A stretch of 64,000 nucleotides of DNA from positions 1 to 64,000 of the forward strand of contig JAUXWZ010000015.1 of assembly GCA_030684835.1 (NCBI GenBank), given 5' to 3'. Below are positions 55,897 to 64,000 of this stretch, piece after piece; position 1 is the stretch's first letter, and each line of letters opens with the position of its first letter. The position numbers were made by a program, and so were the translations under genes. Source of the stretch: Beijerinckiaceae bacterium (lineage in GTDB: Bacteria > Pseudomonadota > Alphaproteobacteria > Rhizobiales > Beijerinckiaceae). Under the pieces are notes generated by a model, which was not told the DNA's origin, did no database searches, and saw only the letters and a list, made by a program, of their open reading frames with translations.

Positions 55897-56481
55897 TCAG
55901 TCCATAAAATAGAGCTTTCCAGGACGTACCGTTTCTACTTTTAGATCTTTGACGGAACACTCGAAAGAAGCCGCCCACCGTTTAATCCCACTGAACGAGT
56001 CGCTCGCGCTTTCCACGACCAACTTGATAGGAAGACCGGGTATCTTCCGAAGTTGGCTGATCGCACGGTCATCTGGATCGCCATCAGTCATCAAGGTGCT
56101 GGGCAGCCCCATTTTTGTTCGAAAAACGATAGCCGCGTTGCCTAGTTCTTCTAGCTGATGCGGGGCATATTTCGGGAAATACACGCTGAAAGTGGACGAC
56201 TGCCGTATGGTCTTTTCGATACTGCCTCTGCATTCATTGACAAGCGAAGCAAGGGAATGATCGGTAGCACCTTCTATGAGTTCGGCCTGCCGCGAACGCT
56301 CAGCTCTGCGCTCGTTTTCGTATTTGGCTTGCCTCGTTGCCTCTTCGTCTTGCCTCTTCACGGTTTCCTGAAGCTCACGCTTCGCTTTTTCCGCTCGCAT
56401 CTGCGGGTGTGGCCAAATGGTTAATGCCAGGATGGCCATACCTATCCCGACGTAGAAGACACCCTTCATTGAAAGCGCCAT
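55897..56481 (-). CDS. Membrane-anchored coiled-coil hypothetical protein
   Basis: The 194-residue protein has one N-terminal TM helix (VFYVGIGMAILALTIW), then a charged coiled-coil stretch rich in Glu, Arg and Lys (residues about 28-75), then a soluble domain with two Cys (VNECRG, FECSVKD). It could be a periplasmic-facing or cytoplasmic anchored factor. No family is recognised; its place inside the element suggests an accessory role. Confidence 0.65.
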   Translation of the reverse strand: MALSMKGVFYVGIGMAILALTIWPHPQMRAEKAKRELQETVKRQDEEATRQAKYENERRAERSRQAELIEGATDHSLASLVNECRGSIEKTIRQSSTFSVYFPKYAPHQLEELGNAAIVFRTKMGLPSTLMTDGDPDDRAISQLRKIPGLPIKLVVESASDSFSGIKRWAASFECSVKDLKVETVRPGKLYFMD

Positions 56482-56616
56482 TAGTAAATCTCCTTGCGTT
56501 CGGGGATCCGCATGTCAATTGAGCCTGTTTGTCACTGGCTGGGATCCGCCGGTGGGGGTGCCAGGAGATTGGTAGTTTCCTGTGCTTATGCTATGAGCAT
56601 GGTCAAACGTGAGCTT

Positions 56617-56654
56617 AGGAGTTCAGCATGTATCAAGCAGCTTGGCAATCATGA
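56617..56654 (+). promoter_or_regulatory. Ribosome-binding site and 8-codon leader ORF coupled to the lipoprotein gene
   Basis: AGGAG (56617-56621) stands 6 nt before ATG 56628, which opens an 8-codon frame (MYQAAWQS) ending TGA at 56652-56654. That stop overlaps the lipoprotein ATG at 56651 (ATGA). The layout suggests re-initiation from a short leader peptide. Confidence 0.5.
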
Positions 56655-56968
56655 TCAAGGTTGCCCTATCGATTATCTCTCTGTCTGTATTGATTGCGTG
56701 TGCAAAACATCCCGATGAAATACTCGCAGCGCGGGTTGAGATGACAACCATCAATAATTTGGATTGCGCGGCGCTGGCTTCGCGCCAAACCTCTCAAAGG
56801 TTGAAACTGGCCGAGGAAGAGCAACTTCAAAAAGTCTACTGGGCGCTCGATATAGCGCTTCCGTTCCCGCCCACCGGTTCAGTCCACAACAGGGACGTCC
56901 AAATCGGGCAGTTGAAGGGTGAACTTCAAGCTCTGCGTGAGGCATCGGCCAACAAGGGGTGTTCGTGA
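56651..56968 (+). CDS. Small lipoprotein, hypothetical
   Basis: The 105-residue product starting at ATG 56651 has a lipoprotein signal peptide (MIKVALSIISLSVLIAC, lipobox LIAC), then a helical domain with a late KGELQALREAS segment and terminal Cys. The pattern resembles short proteobacterial lipoproteins with an LKGE-x-x-AL motif. In prophages and satellites such proteins can act in superinfection exclusion, but that is speculation. A longer frame from GTG 56609 would bury the signal peptide. Confidence 0.6.
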   Translation: MIKVALSIISLSVLIACAKHPDEILAARVEMTTINNLDCAALASRQTSQRLKLAEEEQLQKVYWALDIALPFPPTGSVHNRDVQIGQLKGELQALREASANKGCS

Positions 56969-57319
56969 GGCTCTCAAACTCGCGTTTATAGATGGCTCCG
57001 TGCTGCCCCAAACCGCGATCCCCATGCACGCTTCTGGCGCCCGGACCGCGACCGTCCATTCCGATGACGACATCTCTGCCCCAGCGAGCATCAGGATGCT
57101 GCAGTCCAGTGAAATAGTCCTCAAAAATCAAAATTTCGCGCCAATATAAGCGGCTGCATGCCCAGGATTGCTGGGACGCTCACGAATAAAAGCGTCCACT
57201 CATCCGGTCACACTCTTGTCACAGCCGGCGAGCCGGTTACACTGACCCAGCATTGAGCAGTAGAACAAAGGTAGGTCGACTCGGCGGATTGTGACGAGCG
57301 ATTCGGGTGTGAAATCAGG
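56969..57319. other. Gene-free right end of the element
   Basis: No convincing coding region. It holds a candidate integrase arm-type motif at 57207-57224 and a possible promoter for the right tRNA copy (TTGTCA at 57217-57222, N16, then TACACT). Confidence 0.45.
57207..57224 (+). other. Candidate integrase arm-type site, right
   Basis: GTCACACT-CTT-GTCACAG matches the left-end motif at 47210-47227 in 15 fixed positions, same orientation. It overlaps the putative -35 box of the right tRNA copy, so it could instead be part of a promoter. Confidence 0.35.
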
Positions 57320-57432
57320 AGGCGGGGTCCGCTTCGGCGAAGACCCTCCACAGCGCGCCCGTAGCTCAGCTGGATAGAGCACCAGACTACGAATCTGGGG
57401 GTCAGAGGTTCGAATCCTTTCGGGCGCGCCAT
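57320..57432 (+). repeat. Right 113-bp direct repeat (attR-side)
   Basis: Identical to 47050-47162, including a full tRNA-Arg gene and 35 bp upstream. Recombination between the copies would release a 10,270-bp circle and leave one tRNA gene. Confidence 0.9.
57355..57431 (+). tRNA. tRNA-Arg (anticodon ACG), right copy
   Basis: Identical over all 77 nt to the left copy, with encoded CCA. It has a plausible promoter of its own upstream (TTGTCA-N16-TACACT), so both copies may be expressed. Confidence 0.96.
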
Positions 57433-57588
57433 AACGTCATGCACATTCTAAATCCGAAAGCTGCGGATGGTGACATCGGCAGCGATGCTTCACCTGGGCC
57501 TCGGCTGGAGTCGCGATAAGCGCGTGCAGTGAAGAAGCGTGACGATCTTTGGGCTTTGTTGCTTTTCAGATGCGGACGTCTGCGCTCG

Positions 57589-60069
57589 TCAGTCCGCGCC
57601 TGCCGCCGCTTTTTGGGTCACATCGCGATAGGCCAGCAAGCGCAAGGCGTTCGCCACCACAACGAGCGTTGAGCCTTCGTGGAACACCACTGCGGCGCCA
57701 AGCTGCAGTCCGAACAGGGTGGCGGGCACCAACACGGCCACCATCCCCAGGCTGATCCAGAGGTTTTGCCTGATGATGCGGCTGGTGCTGCGGCTCAGGC
57801 CGATTACGAAGGGAAGACGGTCCAGCTTGTCTCCCATGAGTGCGACGTCGGCGGTTTCCAGCGCAACATCCGATCCTGCGGCCCCCATGGCGATGCCGAC
57901 GGTGGCGTTGGCCATGGCGGGCGCGTCATTGACGCCATCGCCGACCATCGCGACCTCGTTTTGCGAGCGCAGGCGCTTGATTGAAGCCACCTTGTCTTCG
58001 GGCATCAAGTCGCCAAAGGCCTCGTCGAGTCCGACCTGCTTGGCGACCGCCTCAGCAACACGCCGGTTGTCTCCTGACATCATGACCATGCGCGTAATCC
58101 CCAGCGTGCGTAGCCGGGCAATTACCGGAGCTGCAGCAGCACGGGGCGTGTCCATCAGACCCAGTACGCCGAGATAATCATCACCCCGGCGGACAACCAT
58201 CGTGGTGCGGCCGCGCTCTTCCAAATCTTCGACGACTGACCGAATTGCTGCCGGCAAAGACGGTCCGTCGATCTCGGCAAACAGGGCCGCTTTCCCTACG
58301 AACACGGGAACACCGCTGATCTCGGCCGCAAGTCCTCTGCCGGTTATGCTGCGCAGGCTGTCAGCGATCGGCAGCCCAGAAGTCGCGCGAAGCTTTAAGC
58401 GTCCGTCGCGAACCACGGCGGCCGCGAGCGGATGGTCACTGAGTTCTTCCACCGCGATCACGACCCCAAGGAGGTCATCGACTTCAATCCCGGATGCGGG
58501 CACAACGTCCATGACGCGGGGCTTGCCTTCCGTCAGCGTACCCGTCTTGTCGAAGGCGATGGTACGGACAGCGCCGAGGCTTTCCAGCGGGCCTCCGCCC
58601 TTTACGAGAACGCCGCCACGTGCCGCCCGTGCGATGCCGGACAGCACTGCACTGGGCGTCGAGATTGCCAGAGCGCAGGGACTGGCGGCAACCAGTACCG
58701 CCATGGCACGGTAGAAACTGTCGCCGAACGGCTCGTCGATCACCACCCAGGCAAATAGAAGTAGGGCGACGCCAGCCAGCACCACAGGTACGAAAGTTCT
58801 CTCGAAGCGATCAGTGAAGCGTTGGGTGGGCGATTTTTGCGCCTCGGCTTCACCCACCATGCGGACAAGGCGCGCCAGCGTACTGTCTGCGGAAAGCTTG
58901 GTGACCCGAGCCTCAAGAACGCCGCTGCCGTTGATCGTCCCCGCATAAAGCCGGTGTTCGGCGGCCAGGCCTTCGGGCCGCAGGCTCGCGCGGCCAATAT
59001 CGTCTACCGCTTGCTTGTCCACGGGCACGCTCTCGCCCGTGATCGAGGCTTGATCGACGCTGCTTGCCCCAAGGACGACAAAACTATCCGCCGGAATTCG
59101 CGTGTTGGGTCTGACAACGACGATATCGCCAACGATCAGATCAGCGACGCCGACTTCGATCACTTCGCCCTCGCGTCGAACTTCCGCCATGGGCGGCGCC
59201 AGTTCGGCAAGAGCTTCGATCGCGCGGCGGGCTCGACCCATGGCGTAGTGTTCCAGCGCATGGCCGATGCTGAACAGGAAGAGCAGTAGCGCGCCTTCAG
59301 CCCATTTATCGAGCGCCGCTGCGCCGCCTGCCGCGACCAGCATCAAAACGTCGATCTCGAGCCGACCCAGACGAAGTGACGCTATGGCTTCACGGATCAG
59401 GTAGTAGCCGCCAAAACCATAAGCCGCGATGTAGAACGACAGGGGAGCCCAAGAGCGGACGGAGGGAACAAAGGAAACAATAAAGCCGGCGACGAGAAGG
59501 GCCCCGCAAATGACTGCGAATATCAGCTCTGTATTGTCACCGAATATTCCACCACGCTCGTCGTGAACTCTTTCATCGATCCCCGCATTCGGCGGAACCC
59601 GCACCTCAACGGCGAGATCGTCAAGCACTTTGCGCAGGTCATGCTCTGATGTCAGTGTCCGGTCGAATTCGATACGCACGGGTCCTGCGACCGTGGCCAC
59701 CGCTTCCATGACTCCCGTCGCCCGCTGAAGATATTCCGTAACCTTACGGGCTCGCCGCTCGTTGGTAAGTCCCCCGGTTTCCCAAAGGATGTGGCCGAAG
59801 CTCGCGGTTACGCGGGCGCCAGCACCTTCGGTGATCTCCTTGATTCGCCCTAGACTGAGAACCTCCGGACGGTAGTGAACACAGAGCTTGGCGGGTACGT
59901 CGCCCGATGCCGGAAGCACGTGAACCTGATCGATTCCATCACGGCCCGCCAATTCACCGACAAGTCGATCGACGCAGGCGTCGGCCTCGTTCTGCACGTT
60001 CGGCAACAGGACCGGGATGTCCAAACGAAAACGTTTTGCCTTATTCCTCTTCTGATGGAGGGCGTTCAA
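57589..60069 (-). CDS. Heavy-metal P-type ATPase (Zn/Cd/Pb type)
   Basis: The 826-residue P1B-type pump has a TM domain with the ion motif AASPCALAIS (Ser-Pro-Cys, typical of Cu, Zn or Cd pumps), the phosphatase motif TGESVP, phosphorylation site FDKTGTLTEGKP, SDHPLA and GDGVNDAPAMANA. The roughly 180-residue N-terminus has no CxxC metal-binding motif, so a canonical HMA domain is lacking or degenerate. It overlaps the OsmC-like gene by 4 bp and ends a permease-thioredoxin-OsmC-ATPase run. Zn/Cd export is more likely than Cu; this is an inference. Confidence 0.9.
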   Translation of the reverse strand: MNALHQKRNKAKRFRLDIPVLLPNVQNEADACVDRLVGELAGRDGIDQVHVLPASGDVPAKLCVHYRPEVLSLGRIKEITEGAGARVTASFGHILWETGGLTNERRARKVTEYLQRATGVMEAVATVAGPVRIEFDRTLTSEHDLRKVLDDLAVEVRVPPNAGIDERVHDERGGIFGDNTELIFAVICGALLVAGFIVSFVPSVRSWAPLSFYIAAYGFGGYYLIREAIASLRLGRLEIDVLMLVAAGGAAALDKWAEGALLLFLFSIGHALEHYAMGRARRAIEALAELAPPMAEVRREGEVIEVGVADLIVGDIVVVRPNTRIPADSFVVLGASSVDQASITGESVPVDKQAVDDIGRASLRPEGLAAEHRLYAGTINGSGVLEARVTKLSADSTLARLVRMVGEAEAQKSPTQRFTDRFERTFVPVVLAGVALLLFAWVVIDEPFGDSFYRAMAVLVAASPCALAISTPSAVLSGIARAARGGVLVKGGGPLESLGAVRTIAFDKTGTLTEGKPRVMDVVPASGIEVDDLLGVVIAVEELSDHPLAAAVVRDGRLKLRATSGLPIADSLRSITGRGLAAEISGVPVFVGKAALFAEIDGPSLPAAIRSVVEDLEERGRTTMVVRRGDDYLGVLGLMDTPRAAAAPVIARLRTLGITRMVMMSGDNRRVAEAVAKQVGLDEAFGDLMPEDKVASIKRLRSQNEVAMVGDGVNDAPAMANATVGIAMGAAGSDVALETADVALMGDKLDRLPFVIGLSRSTSRIIRQNLWISLGMVAVLVPATLFGLQLGAAVVFHEGSTLVVVANALRLLAYRDVTQKAAAGAD

Positions 60070-60467
60070 CCGCGTCTCCGGATGCCGCCGTCCAACTTGG
60101 TTGCGGCGGCAACGGTATTCGAGACGGTTCCATACTTTCGGACATTGGTATGAAGCAGCGCCGGGCGCGGGTCGCTTTCGTCGGTATCGACGATGAGCTC
60201 ATAGCGGACCGATACGATCTTTGGCGGAGAGTCCTGGCGGACCGCATGGAGCCGCACCTCGACTCCGCGAAGGTCGAAATGGAGCATCGGGGTTACGCGC
60301 TCGATACCCTTGATCATACAAGCTGCGATCGCCGCGAGGAAAAGCTCGGCGGGGTTGAACGCGTCACGCCTCCCGGCGGTATCCGTGTCGAGGACAATCT
60401 CCGCGTCCTTTGTTCTGGCTAGACTCCCGTGGGCGTCAATCCGGTGGGCGGTGACGCCGTATTCCAT
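60066..60467 (-). CDS. OsmC-like protein
   Basis: The 133-residue OsmC/Ohr-fold protein contains NPAELFLAAIAACMIKGIERV, the central helix with one of the usual Cys residues; the second is not evident. Ohr/OsmC proteins reduce peroxides through paired Cys, so a peroxidase role is doubtful here. It overlaps both neighbours by one to four bases, indicating a tight operon with the thioredoxin and the metal ATPase. Confidence 0.8.
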   Translation of the reverse strand: MEYGVTAHRIDAHGSLARTKDAEIVLDTDTAGRRDAFNPAELFLAAIAACMIKGIERVTPMLHFDLRGVEVRLHAVRQDSPPKIVSVRYELIVDTDESDPRPALLHTNVRKYGTVSNTVAAATKLDGGIRRRG

Positions 60468-60700
60468 TACAGGAGCCTCTCGATTTCCTGCGGCGTCAGA
60501 ACCTTGCCCGAGGACACGAGCTTCTCGTCAATCACGAGCCCGGGCGTGGACATCACGCCATACCCGGCGATCTGTGCAAAATCCGTCACCTTAACGATCT
60601 CAGCTTCTTTTCCGGCCGCCTTGGCCGCGGCCATGGCGTTCTCGCTCAACGCGACACATTTCTTGCAGCCAGTGCCTAGTATCTTGATGATCATCGTCAT
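60467..60700 (-). CDS. Small thioredoxin-like protein (redox-disulfide type)
   Basis: This 77-residue thioredoxin-fold protein has the active-site motif GTGCKKC near its N-terminus and the cis-Pro region GVMSTPGLVID. This short form is usually paired with an ArsP/DUF318-type permease, the next gene upstream, 10 bp away. GGGAG stands three bases before the ATG at 60700. Confidence 0.88.
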   Translation of the reverse strand: MTMIIKILGTGCKKCVALSENAMAAAKAAGKEAEIVKVTDFAQIAGYGVMSTPGLVIDEKLVSSGKVLTPQEIERLL

Positions 60701-60710
60701 TGTCTCCCTT

Positions 60711-61712
60711 TCAGAGGAATAGATGGGTGATGCTGTTGAAGATGTATCCGATAATCAGGATGCCTGCTGTAACGATCCCCAAAAACAAGATCAGAAGCGG
60801 CATCTTGATCACGCGTTTGAGCATGATGATCGAAGGCAGCGAAAGCGCCGTAACAGCCATCATGAAGGCCAAAACGGTCCCCAGCCCGACGCCCTTGCCC
60901 ACAAGAGCTTCGGCAATGGGCAAAGTCCCGAAGATGTCGGCATACATGGGGATGCCGACGACGGCCGCCACCAGAACTGACCACCACTTGTCCTGTCCCA
61001 GAAGAGCGGTAATCGTGGCCTCGGGAATCCAGTTGTGGATTAAAGCGCCGATGCCCACCCCGACAAGAATATAAGGCCAGACGCGCTGGATGATTTCCGT
61101 CACCTGATCCTTGGCGTAGCGAAATCGTTCTGCCCGAGACATATTTGCTTCGCCGTCATGGACCGGCGCGCTGTACACGAAGCTCTCCACCTGATTTTCC
61201 ATCCCGGCTCTGCCGATGAGGGTGCCTCCTGCCACCGCGAGCACCAGCCCAACGCCAATATAGGTCAAAGCGATCGGCCAACTGAAAATTGAGGCGATGA
61301 GGATCATCGAGGCCAGATCGACCAGGGGAGACGAGATCAGGAATGAGAACGTCACTCCGAGTGGCAGACCGGCCGCCGTGAACCCGATAAAAAGCGGAAT
61401 GGACGAACAGGAACAGAACGGCGTGATCGTTCCCAGAAGCGCGCCAATGACATTGGCGCCGATGCCGGAATATCCGCCAAGGATGCGGCGGGTTCGTTCC
61501 GGCGGGAAGTAGCTCTGGACCCAGGAGATCGCGAAGATGAGCACTGATAGCAGGATGAAGATCTTGATGACGTCATAAATAAAGAAATGGACGCTGCCGC
61601 CGATGGGTGAGGCGACGTCAAGCCCTGTGGCTACCAGAAGGTACGTCACCAAGTCCGACAGCCACTCCATCCGCAAAAATTGGTCATTCAGCCAGCCAAA
61701 GAATCCGCTCAT
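60711..61712 (-). CDS. Permease, DUF318/ArsP-like
   Basis: The 333-residue membrane protein has about eight TM helices in two halves, with PFCSCSSIPLFIGFTAAGLPLG and GIPMYADIFGTLPIAEAL, typical of the DUF318 permease family that includes organoarsenical exporters. The start at 61712 (MSGFFGWLNDQF) is chosen over 61796. Pairing with a small CxxC thioredoxin suggests thiol-linked metal or metalloid transport. It is the first gene of the four-gene cassette; no ArsR-type regulator is in the window. Confidence 0.88.
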   Translation of the reverse strand: MSGFFGWLNDQFLRMEWLSDLVTYLLVATGLDVASPIGGSVHFFIYDVIKIFILLSVLIFAISWVQSYFPPERTRRILGGYSGIGANVIGALLGTITPFCSCSSIPLFIGFTAAGLPLGVTFSFLISSPLVDLASMILIASIFSWPIALTYIGVGLVLAVAGGTLIGRAGMENQVESFVYSAPVHDGEANMSRAERFRYAKDQVTEIIQRVWPYILVGVGIGALIHNWIPEATITALLGQDKWWSVLVAAVVGIPMYADIFGTLPIAEALVGKGVGLGTVLAFMMAVTALSLPSIIMLKRVIKMPLLILFLGIVTAGILIIGYIFNSITHLFL

Positions 61713-61961
61713 ACGGCATTTTCCTGTTAAGCCGCGAGAACGAAATTCTGGACGCCCACCCTCGGGCAGGGATGAAACCATATGCAGTATAGTCACCGCT
61801 CACATCAGAAGCGAGGGTGACAAAGGTGGTGCTGCTTTGCGCAGTCCCAAGGGGCATCTCGCTAGAACTAATGAGTTAAGCCCTAGGCTTCAGCCTGTCC
61901 GGCGCGCCATTTCATTTCAATCATTCGCCAATGACTGCACGCCGAGAGGCGCGCCCCGCGC

Positions 61962-63305
61962 TCAACGCGTCGCGCTTTTCCCCGGTGTCGCAGGCGCCAC
62001 GCGCCATACCGTGTCGCCGACATCGTCGGCGACCAGCAGCGCGCCTTTGGCGTCCATCGTGACGCCCACGGGGCGGCCGAGGGCTTTGTCGTCCGCGCTG
62101 ACAAACCCGGTCAGCACATCGCGCGGCTGGCCGGTGGGGACGCCGTTCTCGAACGGGACAAAGATCACCTTGTAGCCGCTGCGCGGGCGCCTGTTCCACG
62201 AGCCGTGCTGGCCCACGAACGCGCCATTACGAAAGCCTTCGGGTAGAAGCTCACCGCGGCTGAACACGAGTCCCAGCGGCGCGGTGTGGTTGCCAAGCGC
62301 ATAGTCGGGCTTGATCGCCTTGGCGACGAGATCGGGACGCGCGGGCGTGATGCGCGTGTCGACGTTCTGTCCATAATAGGAATATGGCCAGCCATAAAAG
62401 CCGCCGTCTTTCAGGCTCGTCATGTAATCTGGAACCAGATCGCTACCCAGTTCGTCGCGCTCGTTCACGACAACCCAAAGCGCGTTGGTCTGCGGTTCGA
62501 ACTGCGGCGCGTTCGGGTTCCGCAGGCCCGAAGCGAACAGTCTCATGCGTCCGGTCGCGACATCAACTTCGTGAACCGCCGCGCGTCCTTCTTCTGCCGC
62601 CATGCCCTTCTCGCCGACATTGCTGTTGGAGCCAACGGTCACGTAGAGTTTCGTGCCGTCCGTTGAGGCGACGAGGTCTTTTGTCCAGTGATGATTGAAC
62701 GGCCTTGAAGGAAGATCGACGACTTTGGTCGGCGCCGCGTCGATCCGCGTATCTCCCTCTTTATAGGGAAAGCGGACAATCGCATCCGTGTTGGCGACAT
62801 AAAGGTTGCCCTCCAGAAGCGCCATGCCGAACGGAGAATTGAGGTTTTCCAGGAAGGGCGTCTTCAATTCCGCGCGACCATCGCCGTCCGCATCGCGCAG
62901 CAAAGAGATTCGATTCGCGCTCGGATTATTTGAGCCCGCCCGGCGCATCATGAAGCCCATGATCCACCCCCTTAGGCCTTGCGATTCCTCTTTTGGCGGC
63001 GCGTCGGATTCGGCGACAAGAACATCGCCATTGGGGAGCGTGAAAACCGTGCGCGGGTGCGTCAGGCCTGTTGCAAACGCGGTTACCGAGAGGCCTTCCG
63101 CCGCCTGCGGCTGCGCGCCCGCTGGCCAACCAACTGCCGGAGCAATGTTGACCGTCGGGATGAATGAAGTGGTCGGCGGCGGCAGCGCCGGATCGGCCCC
63201 ATAGGTTTCGTTTTCGGGAACGCTCGATCGTTCTCCACAGCCGGCCAGGGAGAGGGCGAGGGTCGCGGCAAAAGTCGCGGCGGCGGCGCGGGACAAATTG
63301 GTCAT
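61962..63305 (-). CDS. Sorbosone dehydrogenase family (PQQ-type beta-propeller) lipoprotein
   Basis: The 447-residue product starts at 63305 with a lipoprotein signal ([14 protein letters not shown]), followed by a six-bladed beta-propeller of the sorbosone/glucose dehydrogenase type: [84 protein letters not shown]. Likely periplasmic, membrane-anchored, with PQQ as probable cofactor; the sugar substrate is unknown. The frame extends to 63482 without a signal, so the later start is preferred. Confidence 0.9.
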   Translation of the reverse strand: MTNLSRAAAATFAATLALSLAGCGERSSVPENETYGADPALPPPTTSFIPTVNIAPAVGWPAGAQPQAAEGLSVTAFATGLTHPRTVFTLPNGDVLVAESDAPPKEESQGLRGWIMGFMMRRAGSNNPSANRISLLRDADGDGRAELKTPFLENLNSPFGMALLEGNLYVANTDAIVRFPYKEGDTRIDAAPTKVVDLPSRPFNHHWTKDLVASTDGTKLYVTVGSNSNVGEKGMAAEEGRAAVHEVDVATGRMRLFASGLRNPNAPQFEPQTNALWVVVNERDELGSDLVPDYMTSLKDGGFYGWPYSYYGQNVDTRITPARPDLVAKAIKPDYALGNHTAPLGLVFSRGELLPEGFRNGAFVGQHGSWNRRPRSGYKVIFVPFENGVPTGQPRDVLTGFVSADDKALGRPVGVTMDAKGALLVADDVGDTVWRVAPATPGKSATR

Positions 63306-63463
63306 GAAATCCTGGCGAAAAGCGGGGCGACTGGCGTTAACAGCCGGGAGCGCCAAGCTGTTCCTGACTGGTCCGTCGTTATTTCTTGCCCAAGCCACCG
63401 GACAGGCGCCATTCTTGCGACAAACAGCAAACTGCGCCTGTCCGCTCAAATAGGAAGAATCGT

Positions 63464-64000
63464 ATGGAAGCCACGCTCGCACGCCCCAAAGGCGAACTTA
63501 AGACCGTCGGGCTTGTGAGCTTCGCCCATCTGCTCAGCCATTTTTACATGCTGTCGCTGCCGCCGTTGTTCATCTTCGTGCGTGATGACCTCAACATCAG
63601 CTTCGTCTCACTGGGCCTGTGCGTCACGGCCTACGCCATCACCACCGGCTTGCTGCAAACGCCCATGGGCTTTCTCGTCAACAAGATTGGCGGTGGGAAG
63701 GTGCTGGCGGGCGGGCTGTTCCTGAACGCCGCCGCCATCGCCGCCGTGTCTTTGACGACCGAGTATTGGCAGATCATCGCGTTGATGTTTTTGGCGGGTG
63801 TTGGCTCCAGCGTGTTTCATCCGGCGGATTACTCGATTCTGGCCACGCGCGTTGGCTCCGAACGGCTGGGCCGCGCGCTCGCGACGCACGCGCTGGGCGG
63901 CAATCTCGGGTTCGTCCTTGCGCCTCCAATCGTGGTTGCGCTGGCCGCGATGTTTGGCTGGCGCAACGCCTTGCTGATCGTGGGGGGCGTCGGCATGTTG
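63464..64000 (+). CDS. MFS transporter, N-terminal part (truncated by window end)
   Basis: The 179 visible residues start at ATG 63464 with AGGAAG a few bases upstream. They form about five TM helices with the MFS loop motif [14 protein letters not shown] and helices such as [17 protein letters not shown]. The pattern [19 protein letters not shown] and VFHPADYSI is like the fosmidomycin-resistance (Fsr) branch. It is divergent from the sorbosone dehydrogenase-like gene. The C-terminal half lies outside the window. Confidence 0.85.
   Translation, partial: MEATLARPKGELKTVGLVSFAHLLSHFYMLSLPPLFIFVRDDLNISFVSLGLCVTAYAITTGLLQTPMGFLVNKIGGGKVLAGGLFLNAAAIAAVSLTTEYWQIIALMFLAGVGSSVFHPADYSILATRVGSERLGRALATHALGGNLGFVLAPPIVVALAAMFGWRNALLIVGGVGML

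Larger units (their letters stand above)
47050..57432. mobile_element. tRNA-Arg-integrated element carrying cas9, tracrRNA and CRISPR but no adaptation genes
   Basis: Two identical 113-bp direct repeats (47050-47162 and 57320-57432) bound a segment whose repeat-to-repeat distance is 10,270 bp. Inside are a tyrosine integrase beside the left tRNA, tracrRNA, cas9, a CRISPR array, an excisionase-like HTH protein, a primase-polymerase/SF3 helicase and three small unknowns. Base composition is visibly less GC-rich than the flanks. No capsid, tail, terminase or conjugation genes are seen, so it fits an integrative replicon or phage satellite. No cas1, cas2, cas4 or csn2 is present. Confidence 0.88.

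Noticed and set aside
47050-57432. Complete prophage
   Set aside because: No terminase, portal, capsid, tail or lysis gene is visible in 10.27 kb.

Overview
The window is a GC-rich alphaproteobacterial chromosome segment, most likely from the order Hyphomicrobiales (Rhizobiales). Pointers are a DivL-type pseudokinase with Tyr in place of the phospho-His, a TsaE-AmgK fusion beside MurU, the addAB-trxA block, an AccD lacking the zinc-finger Cys pairs, short PyrE, and a 45-bp palindromic element of the kind scattered through Rhizobiales genomes (36811-36855).

Chromosomal backbone, 1-46920: an SbcD/SbcC-like pair (YhaO/YhaN type); trpA-accD-folC; pyrE; a minus-strand block divL > tsaE-amgK > murU > addB > addA > trxA that joins cell-cycle signalling, t6A tRNA modification, muropeptide recycling and double-strand-break repair; ahcY with a palindromic operator; an L,D-transpeptidase; hemN with a perfect FNR/FixK box; a FecR-domain protein; a hydantoinase hyuA-hyuB pair; truA; a secreted pentapeptide-repeat protein; prmB; a FAH-family hydrolase; a CorC/CNNM-type transporter; a small cluster of GYF_2, TM2 and zinc-ribbon membrane proteins; dapD; a histidine kinase; a disulfide oxidoreductase with a TVP38 protein; then rpmH-rnpA-yidC-yihA-argB and a HAD nucleotidase.

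Mobile island, 47050-57432: a roughly 10.27-kb element lies between two identical 113-bp direct repeats, each holding a complete tRNA-Arg(ACG) gene. It carries a tyrosine integrase next to the left tRNA; a minus-strand tracrRNA with anti-repeat, nexus-like hairpin and terminator; a type II-C-like Cas9 with all RuvC and HNH motifs but two frameshifts; an 11-unit CRISPR array of 36-nt repeats and 29-31-nt spacers; an excisionase-like HTH protein; a primase-polymerase/SF3 helicase; and three small unknown proteins. There is no cas1, cas2, csn2 or cas4 and there are no virion genes. It looks like a replicating integrative element or phage satellite that carries a guide-plus-effector CRISPR system without an adaptation module. 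The array is decayed at both ends, which fits the absence of new spacer uptake. This is the most notable content of the window.

Right flank, 57589-64000: a minus-strand metal/redox cassette (permease > small thioredoxin > OsmC-like > Zn/Cd-type P-type ATPase) starts just outside the right repeat. It is followed by a lipoprotein of the sorbosone-dehydrogenase family and the start of an MFS transporter that runs off the window.
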